51,168 nucleotides of DNA, from the IMG/VR virus record IMGVR_UViG_3300006999_000001, positions 1 to 51,168 of that record; one strand, given 5' to 3'. A model generated the notes under the pieces. That model did no database searches. It was given only the letters and a program-made list of their open reading frames with translations, and was not told the origin of the DNA. Origin of the DNA: a virus. Made by a program: the position numbers and the translations under genes. Shown piece by piece: positions 25,538 to 32,577 of this stretch (the first letter of the stretch is position 1; every line of letters begins with the position of its first letter).

Positions 25538-26011
25538 ATGGTGACGCCGGAGCTGGTCGTGACCGCAACCCTCGGGGTCGCGGGGCTGCTCGTCACCGGC
25601 GGGGGTTTTCTGTACCGCCGGGACGACAAACACAAGAACGACCTCGAAGAGGAGATCGAGAGTAACGGCGAGGCTATCGAGGAGCTGGATACCGCCTTCG
25701 GGCGGATGGCTCAACGGTTGTTCGGTCACCCGGAGGACGAGACCGACTCCGGGGCCCTCCTAACACGGGAGGAACGGGTGGCGGCTGCGGAAGAGGACAT
25801 CGACTCACTTTCTGACGAAGTACAGCACGCGAAAGAGGCGGCCGAGGAGAACGGTGAGCACATCGAGCACCTGGACGAGCGGGTGACCGAGCACGCTCAC
25901 CAGACCCGGGCCGCGCTCGAGCGTATCGAAGAGCAGCTGGACGAGTCCCTGATCCCGCGAGACGACAGCGACGACTTCCTCCGCGGGGGCGGGGCCGGAG
26001 GGGACGACTGA
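25538..26011 (+). CDS. Membrane-anchored coiled-coil protein, possible lysis factor
   Basis: 157 residues. One N-terminal membrane helix (LVVTATLGVAGLLVTGGGFL) followed by RRDDK and a long charged coiled coil to residue 145. A GTG at 25526 is in frame, but ATG 25538 has AGGTG at better spacing. Placed after the tail genes, where phages keep lysis genes, and next to a second membrane protein; a role in opening the envelope or in host interaction is an inference. Confidence 0.6.
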   Translation: MVTPELVVTATLGVAGLLVTGGGFLYRRDDKHKNDLEEEIESNGEAIEELDTAFGRMAQRLFGHPEDETDSGALLTREERVAAAEEDIDSLSDEVQHAKEAAEENGEHIEHLDERVTEHAHQTRAALERIEEQLDESLIPRDDSDDFLRGGGAGGDD

Positions 26012-26013
26012 CG

Positions 26014-26388
26014 ATGCCCGTCGACGGAGACGACGTCCTGGTCAGCCTTCCGCGGCCGGTCGGGAACCTCACCTACGACGAGTGGCATTCGGCCCTCCTG
26101 GGTATCGTCCCGGGGTGGCTCATCGGTCTCGGGGCCCTTCTCGGTCACCACGAGCTGGTCTTTTACTTCGGCCTCTCCCTGATCGCGGCCGCCGGCGTCC
26201 TCCGGGCGAAGAACGTTCCGAAGATCGGGGAGGCCCTCGCCCGGGCCGGGGTCAGCCTCAAGAAGAAGTGCCCGAACCGAAGCGCGAAGGCCGCCGGGGT
26301 GATCCGCCGGGAGCCCTGGGACTTCCTGACGGTCCTCGCGGTGGCCGGGGCCGCGACCTACGGAGTGGGGTTATGGCCCTGGCTATGA
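26014..26388 (+). CDS. Multi-spanning membrane protein, possible holin-like
   Basis: 124 residues with about three hydrophobic helices: ALLGIVPGWLIGLGALLG, then LVFYFGLSLIAAAGVL, a Lys/Arg-rich loop and FLTVLAVAGAATYGVGLWP. Size and topology fit a holin, but archaeal holins are hardly defined, so this stays a guess. It overlaps the next gene. Confidence 0.55.
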   Translation: MPVDGDDVLVSLPRPVGNLTYDEWHSALLGIVPGWLIGLGALLGHHELVFYFGLSLIAAAGVLRAKNVPKIGEALARAGVSLKKKCPNRSAKAAGVIRREPWDFLTVLAVAGAATYGVGLWPWL

Positions 26389-26984
26389 GGTCGACCGCCG
26401 GGGAGGGTGGAGAGAACGAGAACTTCCGTCGGTTCGAGGCCCTCTTCGCGGCCGAGCTCGATGAGCTCCAGGACACCGCCCGCGACCGCGGGGTCAGCCT
26501 CGAGGAGGTCGCCGAGGCGTACTTCGTGATCGTCAGCGGTGAGGACCCGATGGTCAAGCACACCGAGCTCCGGGATGCCCTCAACCGGGAGTGGCGGGAC
26601 GCCTGGGAGATCGCCTCGGTCCTGGTCGACTTCGGCGAGGCTCACCTCTCAAAGAAGGACGGCTGGTGGTGGGTGATCGCCAGTCAGTTCCTCGCCGAGA
26701 AGTGCGATCAGCGGAGCATCGGCCTCAAGCAGTATATGGAGATGCGGCCGGACCTGGTCCCGTTCCAGGACGACGTGATCCAGTGGTATCAGACCCGGCA
26801 GATGAACGGGAACCTGCAGCGCCGGACGATGAGGGAAATCAAGGTCAGCCACGGCGAGCGCCTCGCCGAGCAGTACTACCCGGAGAAGCCGCTCGACACC
26901 GAGCACTTCCACGATCACATAATCGCCCGGTACATCAAAACCGCGCAGGACGAGATTGTTGAGGCCCTGGACCTCTCCTACTGA
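26373..26984 (+). CDS. Unknown helical protein
   Basis: 203 residues from ATG 26373 (GGAGTGGGGTT before it); ATG 26385, overlapping the previous stop as ATGA, is the alternative. It is mostly helical with a Trp-rich patch (KKDGWWWVIASQF) and a C-terminal FHDHIIARYIKTAQDEI helix. No family is recognised. It ends convergently with the leftward cluster, overlapping by 7 bases. Confidence 0.65.
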   Translation: MALAMRSTAGEGGENENFRRFEALFAAELDELQDTARDRGVSLEEVAEAYFVIVSGEDPMVKHTELRDALNREWRDAWEIASVLVDFGEAHLSKKDGWWWVIASQFLAEKCDQRSIGLKQYMEMRPDLVPFQDDVIQWYQTRQMNGNLQRRTMREIKVSHGERLAEQYYPEKPLDTEHFHDHIIARYIKTAQDEIVEALDLSY

Positions 26985-27268
26985 TCCGGGCCGTCGACGT
27001 CACCGAAGCAGTCGGGGTCAGTACAGACCGGGTGGAAGCCGGGCGGGTACACCGCGGCCGGTTTGGCCTGCCAGGTCGCCTCCTCGGAGGTGAGCGAGGT
27101 CCCGCAGGCCACCTCACACTCCTCCCCGTTCCCGAGATCGCCGGCGTCGGGGTCTCCGTTCACCTTATGGAGCCGCCGGGATGAACCGTGAGCCGTCGAT
27201 ATCGCCACATAGGAGGCCTGCTCCTGGTGATTCACCGCCTCGACCCCGGGGGTTGTGGTCTTACTCAT
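26978..27268 (-). CDS. Small Cys-containing protein, end of leftward cluster
   Basis: 96 residues. The Cys residues of EECEVACG and VCTDPDCFGD could bind a metal. It overlaps the HNH gene start by 8 bases and is the last gene of the leftward operon that begins at 29351. Function unknown. Confidence 0.62.
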   Translation of the reverse strand: MSKTTTPGVEAVNHQEQASYVAISTAHGSSRRLHKVNGDPDAGDLGNGEECEVACGTSLTSEEATWQAKPAAVYPPGFHPVCTDPDCFGDVDGPDQ

Positions 27269-27707
27269 CGCTCCATCGCCTCCCTGACGCGATCAGGTGG
27301 ACCGTTGAGATGGAGACGCCGAATTCCTCGGCGAGGTCCCCGTGTTTCTCCTCATCGGCCCGGCCGCGAATCTCGAGCGCCTCCAGCTCGGTCAGCTTCG
27401 AGTTGGGGTTTGCCTCTCCGGCCGCCTCTCTTCGGTCCCGGTCCCAAGCATCCTGCAGGTTGTCTGACGGGGAGCCGAGGTACAGGTGGTTTGGGTTTAC
27501 GCAGGTGGGGTTGTCGCAGGTGTGGAGCACCCACTGATCGCCGGGGGCGGAATGCTCGAGGGTGTACGACACCCGGTGGGCCATCCGGACCTCACCGTTC
27601 ACGCTCACCGTCCCGTATCCGTCGGAGTTCGAACCGGCCGTCCAGGGCCAGCACTCCTCCGGGTCACCTTTCTCGACGTCGCTCCAGAACCGGGGCTCAA
27701 ACTTCAT
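27261..27707 (-). CDS. HNH endonuclease with C-terminal DNA-binding helix
   Basis: 148 residues. ECWPWTAGSNSDGYG, then AHRVSYTLEH, VLHTCDNPTCVNPNHLYLG and SDNLQDAWDRDRR form the HNH-type (PF13392) nuclease core: His, two zinc CxxC-like Cys and Asn-His. Residues about 105-145 form a helix-turn-helix (LAEEFGVSISTVHLIASG). Such free-standing genes act as homing nucleases or nicking enzymes. A paralogue with the same architecture is at 39279-39731. The start at 27707 is chosen because the nuclease homology begins there. Confidence 0.82.
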   Translation of the reverse strand: MKFEPRFWSDVEKGDPEECWPWTAGSNSDGYGTVSVNGEVRMAHRVSYTLEHSAPGDQWVLHTCDNPTCVNPNHLYLGSPSDNLQDAWDRDRREAAGEANPNSKLTELEALEIRGRADEEKHGDLAEEFGVSISTVHLIASGRRWSDE

Positions 27708-28185
27708 CGTCACCCTCCTTCCCGAGCTCATCGCGAGCCATCCGGAGCTGCTCGGCGTTCCGGGCTGCGTGACTGTCCTCGTCAGGGGTCTCACCCTCAC
27801 GGAGCTCGGCGGGCTGCGGGTCCCACTCCTCGTCAGTTCCCTCACCCGTGTCGTTGTCTGCCTGACGAGACGCAGACTTTTTAGGTACGTCCGGCGAAGT
27901 ACGACTGCGGTCCGATGGTGGATATATTAACCTGTTACCTCCCATCGAGACCTTTTCCGAGGCCCCTTCGGGGGCCTCGAGGATGAGCCCGTGACCGTCA
28001 GGTCCGTCGCTCACCTCGTACCCGACCTTCCGGGCCCGAGCGATCAGGCCGGACTTCGCGGTCTCCGAGCTCACGCTCACGAGCATCGTTTTGTACACGT
28101 CGCGGGTGAAGTCGTCCAGCTTGAGGAACGGGTCGTCCCTGATGGACGCAGCGAGCTCCTCACGCTCGTCCGGGGTCGGGGTCAC
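27697..28185 (-). CDS. Unknown acidic protein
   Basis: 162 residues, GTG start coupled to the preceding gene. The first 60 residues are helical (LDDFTRDVYKTMLVSVSSETAKSGLIARARKVG region), the rest is low-complexity and acidic. Inside it, at 27931-27941 on the minus strand, lies a copy of the GAGGTAACAGG leader without a matching start codon. No family recognised. Confidence 0.62.
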   Translation of the reverse strand: MTPTPDEREELAASIRDDPFLKLDDFTRDVYKTMLVSVSSETAKSGLIARARKVGYEVSDGPDGHGLILEAPEGASEKVSMGGNRLIYPPSDRSRTSPDVPKKSASRQADNDTGEGTDEEWDPQPAELREGETPDEDSHAARNAEQLRMARDELGKEGDDEV

Positions 28186-28442
28186 GGCTGATCGACCTCC
28201 TCGGGCCGGGGCGGCTCCCGGCGGGCGAGCTCCTCGTCCGGGATCACGGTGGCCCGGGCCCGCTCAACTTCGCGGACCTCCTGCTTGAGCTGCTCGGCCC
28301 GCGCCTCACGGGCGGCCGCCTCACTTCGGCAGCCGGGTGAGCAGAAGTCGGCTCGCAGCGAGGCCGCGGGCCGCGGGCAGTTCTGACAGTACCCGTTCGG
28401 GTGACCGGCAGCTCGCCGGTCGGTCAGGTCGGAGGGGCTCAT
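28182..28442 (-). CDS. Small zinc-finger protein
   Basis: 86 residues with CQNC and CSPGC near residues 19-38 (a four-Cys site of the type in MYND or C2C2 fingers) followed by a long charged helix. Overlaps both neighbours by 4 bases (ATGA type). Nucleic-acid or protein binding is likely; target unknown. Confidence 0.7.
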   Translation of the reverse strand: MSPSDLTDRRAAGHPNGYCQNCPRPAASLRADFCSPGCRSEAAAREARAEQLKQEVREVERARATVIPDEELARREPPRPEEVDQP

Positions 28443-28924
28443 AGCTCACCGTTGCGGTCCAGTCCCCAGTACTCCTGACGCCCGAGGCTCCGGACCTCGA
28501 GCAGCTTGTTCTCCTGGGACCCCCGGCGTTGGACGAGCCGGGTGATGTTGAGCTCCCCGGCCTCGGCGTCGTACGTCGGTCGCGGGATCACGACGCCGGA
28601 GGTGATCGTTGAGAGGTCGCCGGCGAGCCGGTACACCCGGGACGCCTCGGTCGGGTCCTGGTGGGCCGGGATAGCGAACACGTCACCGGGCTCCTCGTCC
28701 TCGGCGTACTCGGCCTGGATCACCAGGAGCTTCCCGGTGATCGTCTCGACGCCGTGACCGTCAGCGTACGCTTCGAACCAGACCTGCAGCTCCTCTCCTT
28801 CGATGGTGGGCTCGTTCTCCCCGTCCACGATGGTGTTCTCACCAGGGTACAGGGGCTCGCCCGGTCGGCCGTTCCCGTCAGCGACCTCGAGGCCGTCGGG
28901 CGTCGGGAAGTCGGACTCACTCAT
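28439..28924 (-). CDS. Unknown beta-rich acidic protein
   Basis: 161 residues starting MSESDFPTPDG. The middle (LQVWFEAYADGHGVETITG, KLLVIQAEYAEDEEPGDVF) looks like mixed alpha/beta. A longer in-frame start at 28993 would sit within the upstream gene and give an Arg/Pro-rich tail, so 28924 is used. Second gene of the leftward operon. Confidence 0.65.
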   Translation of the reverse strand: MSESDFPTPDGLEVADGNGRPGEPLYPGENTIVDGENEPTIEGEELQVWFEAYADGHGVETITGKLLVIQAEYAEDEEPGDVFAIPAHQDPTEASRVYRLAGDLSTITSGVVIPRPTYDAEAGELNITRLVQRRGSQENKLLEVRSLGRQEYWGLDRNGEL

Positions 28925-29351
28925 CGTCCTCACCTTCCCAGTCGCAGGGCTCCCCGTACTCCCACACGCCGGGCTCGGGAATCTCGAAGTCACCGTCCGG
29001 GTACGTCGACATAAACCGGATGGCCGTAGCGTACGCGACGTCCTTTGAGCCGAGCTCGGGTGAGAGGTCGCGCCGGCCCTTCCCGGTCAGGTCGGGCTGG
29101 ACCCGGGCGTTGAAACCCGTGTCGTCCTTCGAGGTCTCCGGGGTGTGCATCTGCGTCGGCCGTCGGTTCGAGTGGACGGTGACGACCTGGCCGGTCTCCT
29201 CGTGAACCCATCCGGCCCGGGCTCCGAAGGTGAGCTCATCGCGGTCGATCAGGTCCCAGGATTCGGGGACGTCAGGGAGTGGTTCGTGGAGCCGCTCGAG
29301 GCGGTCCGTCGGTGCATCTGTCGGCAGGTTAGTGTTGGCTTGCGTACTCAT
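28917..29351 (-). CDS. First gene of the leftward operon, unknown
   Basis: 144 residues. Preceded by the leader GAGGTAACAGGCTATG and the promoter at 29395-29421, so it is probably the best translated gene of this operon. Its sequence (WDLIDRDELTFGARAGWVHE, VVTVHSNRRPTQMHT) matches nothing I know; the C-terminal tail is acidic. Confidence 0.72.
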   Translation of the reverse strand: MSTQANTNLPTDAPTDRLERLHEPLPDVPESWDLIDRDELTFGARAGWVHEETGQVVTVHSNRRPTQMHTPETSKDDTGFNARVQPDLTGKGRRDLSPELGSKDVAYATAIRFMSTYPDGDFEIPEPGVWEYGEPCDWEGEDDE

Positions 29352-29394
29352 AGCCTGTTACCTCGCGGTACAAGCCAACGTACAGCACGAGGGG

Positions 29395-29421
29395 TCTTAA
29401 CCGTTGTGTTTTGTGTACAAC
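29395..29421 (-). promoter_or_regulatory. Accessory operator-promoter, leftward copy 4
   Basis: Minus strand GTTGTACACAAAACACAAC then GGTTAAGA; the inner GAAGGA of the operator is changed to AAAACA while the GTTGT/ACAAC arms are kept, which points to the arms as the conserved contact. Confidence 0.72.
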
Positions 29422-29434
29422 CGCAAAAAGAGGG
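29421..29434 (-). terminator. T-run terminator
   Basis: Minus strand CCCTCTTTTTGCGG, directly after the stop of the 33-residue gene and abutting the next promoter. Confidence 0.55.
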
Positions 29435-29436
29435 CG

Positions 29437-29538
29437 TTATCCGAGCAGGGCGAGGAACGGGGCGAGGGTCCCGGTGAGGATCACCGCGAGGGCGACCCAA
29501 AACCGAAGCTTCTCGTGAGCGGGCTGCGGGGTCAGCAT
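29437..29538 (-). CDS. 33-residue membrane microprotein
   Basis: MLTPQPAHEKLRFW followed by one hydrophobic helix (VALAVILTGTLAPFLALLG). It starts by ATGA overlap with the upstream gene, so it is translated from the same mRNA. Single-helix microproteins of this size often modulate a membrane partner; none is known here. Confidence 0.65.
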   Translation of the reverse strand: MLTPQPAHEKLRFWVALAVILTGTLAPFLALLG

Positions 29539-29849
29539 CAGTTCTCACCTCCCAGGTCGCGGGTGACCTTCACGTTCACGCCGGGGTACAGGCCGAGGCC
29601 GCCGGCCTGCCATTCGATCACGGCGTCGACGCCGTACAGGTTGAGCGGTTCCTCGGTCCGGATGGGGGCTCCGTTGAGGGTGACCCCGCCGAGCTTGTAC
29701 GCGGTCTCCTCTCCGTCGGCGTCGATCACGGTCAGCCGGACGCGCTTCCCGTCGGGGCTGACGTTCACGGTCACGTCGACGTCGTTCATCTCGTGGGTCT
29801 CATCCTGGTCCAGATCGTCCGCGTTGAGCGGGTGGGTGTATCGGGTCAT
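29538..29849 (-). CDS. Unknown beta-rich small protein
   Basis: 103 residues. DVDVTVNVSPDGKRVRLTVIDADGEE and VEWQAGGLGLYPG-type strands suggest a compact beta domain. The leader GAGGTAACAGGCTATG and the promoter at 29891-29916 precede it; first gene of a two-gene leftward operon. Confidence 0.7.
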   Translation of the reverse strand: MTRYTHPLNADDLDQDETHEMNDVDVTVNVSPDGKRVRLTVIDADGEETAYKLGGVTLNGAPIRTEEPLNLYGVDAVIEWQAGGLGLYPGVNVKVTRDLGGEN

Positions 29850-29890
29850 AGCCTGTTACCTCTTACAACTAAGTGTTGGACGGCCCCTAA

Positions 29891-29916
29891 CATAAAGGTT
29901 GTCCTTCGTGTACAAC
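29891..29916 (-). promoter_or_regulatory. Accessory operator-promoter, leftward copy 5
   Basis: Minus strand GTTGTACACGAAGGACAAC then CTTTATG, with a better TATA box than most copies. Divergent from the rightward copy at 29974. Confidence 0.75.
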
Positions 29917-29973
29917 CGTCAGAAGTCCGGGTGAGGCCACAACAACAAACGACTGCGCACGCGATGGGGTGCG

Positions 29974-30000
29974 GTTAAACACGAAGGACAACGGTTAAGG
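29974..30000 (+). promoter_or_regulatory. Accessory operator-promoter, rightward copy 1
   Basis: GTTAAACACGAAGGACAAC then GGTTAAGG, 37 bases before ATG 30037. A leader GTAGGTAACAGGCCTATG follows. Confidence 0.78.
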
Positions 30001-30036
30001 GGTCGGCCGTATATGGTTGAAGTAGGTAACAGGCCT

Positions 30037-30369
30037 ATGAAAGCACAAGTGTACTACCTGACCTGGGACGAGGACCGCGAAGAGCGCAACTGGACGAAGC
30101 AGGACATTAAGGACGGCGAGGAGGACCCGGCCGACCTCGAGCACTACCGCCCGGTGCTGACCCTCGAGGACGTTGAGAGTCTCGGCGAGGTGTGGGACCG
30201 CCTCAACCGTGACCCGACCGGGTACGACGAGCAGCTCGATGAGCTCGAGGAGCGCTCGATGTGTAAGGGCGACCTCATCGTGATCGGCGACCAGGCTCAC
30301 ATCGTCAGGGGCATCGGCTTCGAGGAAGTGGCCACCGCCGTCGGCGGGCGGCTCGAACCGGAGGCCTAA
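30037..30369 (+). CDS. Small protein with YYLTW start
   Basis: 110 residues beginning MKAQVYYLTWDEDREERNW, then an acidic helical part and a C-terminal CKGDLIVIGDQAHIV segment. Short phage proteins with a YYLTW or VY-TGEL start and a terminal GDVI-D strand exist (YodL-like), but the link is weak. First gene of the rightward accessory region. Confidence 0.7.
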   Translation: MKAQVYYLTWDEDREERNWTKQDIKDGEEDPADLEHYRPVLTLEDVESLGEVWDRLNRDPTGYDEQLDELEERSMCKGDLIVIGDQAHIVRGIGFEEVATAVGGRLEPEA

Positions 30370-30370
30370 G

Positions 30371-30601
30371 ATGAGCCTGGACGACGCCCTGGTGTTCATC
30401 GAGGCGGCCGGCGTGGTGAGGGTCAGCGGAGAGGACCGCCGGCTCGAGTACTTCGGGACCGTCGACGGTGAGCTCCACCGGATGAGGTACGAGGGTGAGC
30501 CCGAGCCCGCGAGTGAGGATGAGCTCGGTCAGGCCGTGACCGAGGCCGACTGGAGTATGATAGTCAGAAGCCGGACGCCGATGCACGACCTGGAAGCCTG
30601 A
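30371..30601 (+). CDS. Small unknown protein
   Basis: 76 residues, acidic, alpha/beta (LVFIEAAGVVRVSGEDRRLEYF). It starts one base after the preceding stop and is followed by a T-run terminator, so it closes the operon. Confidence 0.65.
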   Translation: MSLDDALVFIEAAGVVRVSGEDRRLEYFGTVDGELHRMRYEGEPEPASEDELGQAVTEADWSMIVRSRTPMHDLEA

Positions 30602-30603
30602 CG

Positions 30604-30623
30604 CCGGCCGGCTCTTTTTCTCG
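30604..30623 (+). terminator. Terminator of cassette type
   Basis: CCGGCCGGCTCTTTTTCTCG, followed by TTCGGGACTG. The same block stands at 35295 and (less its first bases) 42508, each time directly before an accessory promoter. T-runs end archaeal transcripts. Confidence 0.65.
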
Positions 30624-30636
30624 TTCGGGACTGACG

Positions 30637-30662
30637 GTTAAACACGAAGGCCAGCCTTTATA
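30637..30662 (+). promoter_or_regulatory. Accessory operator-promoter, rightward copy 2
   Basis: GTTAAACACGAAGGCCAGC then CTTTATA; one arm is degenerate (CCAGC for ACAAC) but the TATA box is the strongest of the set. It drives the regulator gene at 30700, so this copy may respond differently. Confidence 0.72.
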
Positions 30663-30699
30663 GGGTTGTACACGTAACACAACGGACGAGGTAACAGCT

Positions 30700-31170
30700 A
30701 TGACAGAAGGAGAAGTACGAGGCGGAGTACAGCACGGGAAGGGCGGCAAGTTCGAGGACAAGTACGAGGACGACGACGTCGTCCGGGCCCTCGCCGACGC
30801 CTACCCGGAACCTCTCACCAATCAGGAGGTCGCCGACCGGGTCGGCTGCGCGAAGGCCACGGCTCACAACCGCCTCCACGAGCTCGAAGAGGACGGCATC
30901 GTGTACACCAAGCAGCCCGGGGCCCGCTCCCGGGTCTGGTGGGTCGATATGACCGAGCCGGCTCCCAAGGAGAACGGCTCAACGATCAGGGAGCACCTCG
31001 AGGGCGAGCGTCAGCTGACCATCGCGGTCGCCTCCTCGTTCCAGCCCGACTTCAACCCGACCCGGACCGGGACTGACGATATGATCGACTTCATCCTGGA
31101 GCAGCCGTGGGGTGAGGTGAACCGGGCCCTCGAGGACGCGCTGCGGGGTGAGGCCGATGCCGGGGACTGA
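30700..31170 (+). CDS. Winged helix-turn-helix regulator
   Basis: 156 residues. Residues about 28-75 read ALADAYPEPLTNQEVADRVG, CAKATAHNRLHELEEDGIV, a winged-helix DNA-binding domain of the MarR/ArsR sort; the remainder is a helical domain of unknown type. A variant accessory promoter stands in front and may be its own target. First gene of an operon with a zinc protein and the ATPase. Confidence 0.78.
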   Translation: MTEGEVRGGVQHGKGGKFEDKYEDDDVVRALADAYPEPLTNQEVADRVGCAKATAHNRLHELEEDGIVYTKQPGARSRVWWVDMTEPAPKENGSTIREHLEGERQLTIAVASSFQPDFNPTRTGTDDMIDFILEQPWGEVNRALEDALRGEADAGD

Positions 31171-31474
31171 CCGCGACGGCGAGTACGTCGAGACCGAGAT
31201 GGATGAGGCCCGCTGCCCCGAGTGCGGGAACGAGGAGGGGAACACCCGGACCCAGGCCGAAGGGAACGTACAGCCGGTCCCGCCATCCCACCAGGCGAGC
31301 TGCGGGGAGTGCGGTCACTCCGGCGACCCGCTCGCGTTCCACCACGAGTACACCTGGGAACGGATGAGCGAGGAGGAGCGCCGGGAGGCCGAGGAGGCCC
31401 AGGCCCGGATGGAGGACCAGATGGCCGACTATCAGTACTCGGCTCACGGTATCTCGATGAGGAGGGAGCCATGA
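31157..31474 (+). CDS. Zinc-ribbon protein
   Basis: 105 residues with CPECG and CGECG about 30 residues apart, then an acidic helix (MSEEERREAEEAQARMEDQM). ATG 31157 overlaps the regulator gene by 14 bases; an in-frame GTG lies at 31148. It couples to the ATPase start at its stop (ATGA). Confidence 0.68.
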   Translation: MPGTDRDGEYVETEMDEARCPECGNEEGNTRTQAEGNVQPVPPSHQASCGECGHSGDPLAFHHEYTWERMSEEERREAEEAQARMEDQMADYQYSAHGISMRREP

Positions 31475-32004
31475 GCGCCGAAGTGCAGCTCGGGGACCTG
31501 ACCTTCGACCCGACGGCGGGGACGGACTTCCGCCTCTCCGTTGAGGGGACCTCCGGGGTCGGGAAGAGTAACACCCTCCGGGTGATCCTCGAGGACCTGG
31601 CTGACGTGAACATCCCGACGCTCGTTGTTGAGCGCCTCGGGGCGATCACGCCGGTCCGGACCGAGGATGAGAACATCGTGGTGGTCGGCGGGCGGGATGA
31701 GGAGGGCATCGACCTGACCGTCCCGCTCGAGAGTCTCGACCTCATCGGTGAGCTCGTCCTCGACCGCGGGATGAAGGTCCTCCTCGACGTCAGTACGTAC
31801 GCCGATTATGAGGAGGAAAAGAGCCGGGTCCACCTGGCGACCGCGAAGGCCGTCCGGGCCCTCAACGACCGGGCCCACGAGAAGTACCGCTCCGGTGACC
31901 GGACACCCGCGCTCCTCCTGATCGATGAGGCCCACTGGCTGGCCCCGAAAAACTCGGCCCCGAACCCCGACATCGATGAGTGGGTGAAGCGGGCCCGCGG
32001 GTGA
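31471..32004 (+). CDS. HerA/FtsK-like P-loop ATPase, short form
   Basis: 177 residues. FRLSVEGTSGVGKSNTLRVI is a Walker A loop (residues about 22-40) and PALLLIDEAHWLAPKN (about 145-160) a Walker B with the DEAH-like end typical of HerA-type helicase/translocases, which normally have about 500 residues. Only the core up to Walker B is present, so either it is a minimal ATPase or the rest was lost. Right after its stop an in-phase-shifted zinc ribbon is encoded (see next entry). Confidence 0.75.
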   Translation: MSAEVQLGDLTFDPTAGTDFRLSVEGTSGVGKSNTLRVILEDLADVNIPTLVVERLGAITPVRTEDENIVVVGGRDEEGIDLTVPLESLDLIGELVLDRGMKVLLDVSTYADYEEEKSRVHLATAKAVRALNDRAHEKYRSGDRTPALLLIDEAHWLAPKNSAPNPDIDEWVKRARG

Positions 32005-32125
32005 GGTCCCGCGGTACTGCCCGGGCTGCGGTGAGGACCACGTCCGGGTGACGATCACGTACCGAGAAGGAGAGGCGGTGGAGACGCAGCTGCAGTGTTC
32101 GAGTTGTGAGCTCGGTCAGCAGTAA
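32003..32125 (+). pseudogene. Zinc-ribbon tail in plus-one frame after the ATPase
   Basis: The frame GEVPRYCPGCGEDHVRV through LQCSSCELGQQ holds two CxxC pairs 24 residues apart and ends with TAA 32123-32125. It has no usable start codon upstream, while the ATPase frame ends exactly where it begins; a plus-one shift at GGGTGAGG would join them. It is followed by the terminator at 32139. Shifted translation, a recent frameshift or a sequencing error are all possible. Confidence 0.5.
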
Positions 32126-32577
32126 TCGGTGATCCCGACCGGCCGGCTCTTTTCTTCGGGCTCGGGGTCAGCGGGCTCCGCCCGGCCGCTCACCAAGTCA
32201 CCCAGGAGGACGCCCTTCTCGAGGGGCAGCTGATACCACTCGGTTTTGACGTCCTTCTTCGAGTTCCCGACGCTCACCTCACCGTCCTCGATCACGGTGG
32301 CCGGCTGGAACACGTACGAGTTCCCGAGGGTGGGGTTGTCTCCGAAAAACTCCACGAGGAGGACGCCCTGGTGATCGGCCCGGCGGGCGATGCCCTGCTC
32401 GAACGAGGCCAGCCCGTTGTGAGCCGACTTTTTCGAGACCGCGATGAAGGTCTCCCCGCGGAAGGTGAACCGGAACGCGAAGCTCCCGTGGTCGTCACCG
32501 TAGGACCGCCGAACCGTTCCTCCCCAGGTGGTCACCGCCTTCTTCGCTTCCGTGAGGAGACTATCCTGCTCACTCAT
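32116..32577 (-). CDS. Unknown protein, convergent with the ATPase operon
   Basis: 153 residues with mixed alpha/beta sequence (GSFAFRFTFRGETFIAVSKKSA, HQGVLLVEFFGDNPTLG). The strand order and a Lys after a strand faintly recall nuclease folds but no motif is certain. On the minus strand ATTTAACA (near 32600) sits about 25 bases before the start, so the mRNA may be leaderless. Its 3' end overlaps the zinc-ribbon tail. Confidence 0.65.
   Translation of the reverse strand: MSEQDSLLTEAKKAVTTWGGTVRRSYGDDHGSFAFRFTFRGETFIAVSKKSAHNGLASFEQGIARRADHQGVLLVEFFGDNPTLGNSYVFQPATVIEDGEVSVGNSKKDVKTEWYQLPLEKGVLLGDLVSGRAEPADPEPEEKSRPVGITDYC
32139..32154 (+). terminator. Terminator of the ATPase operon
   Basis: CCGGCCGGCTCTTTTC just after TAA 32125 matches the cassette terminator. 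It lies within the coding part of the convergent gene and suggests that the rightward operon really extends to the zinc-ribbon tail. Confidence 0.55.
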
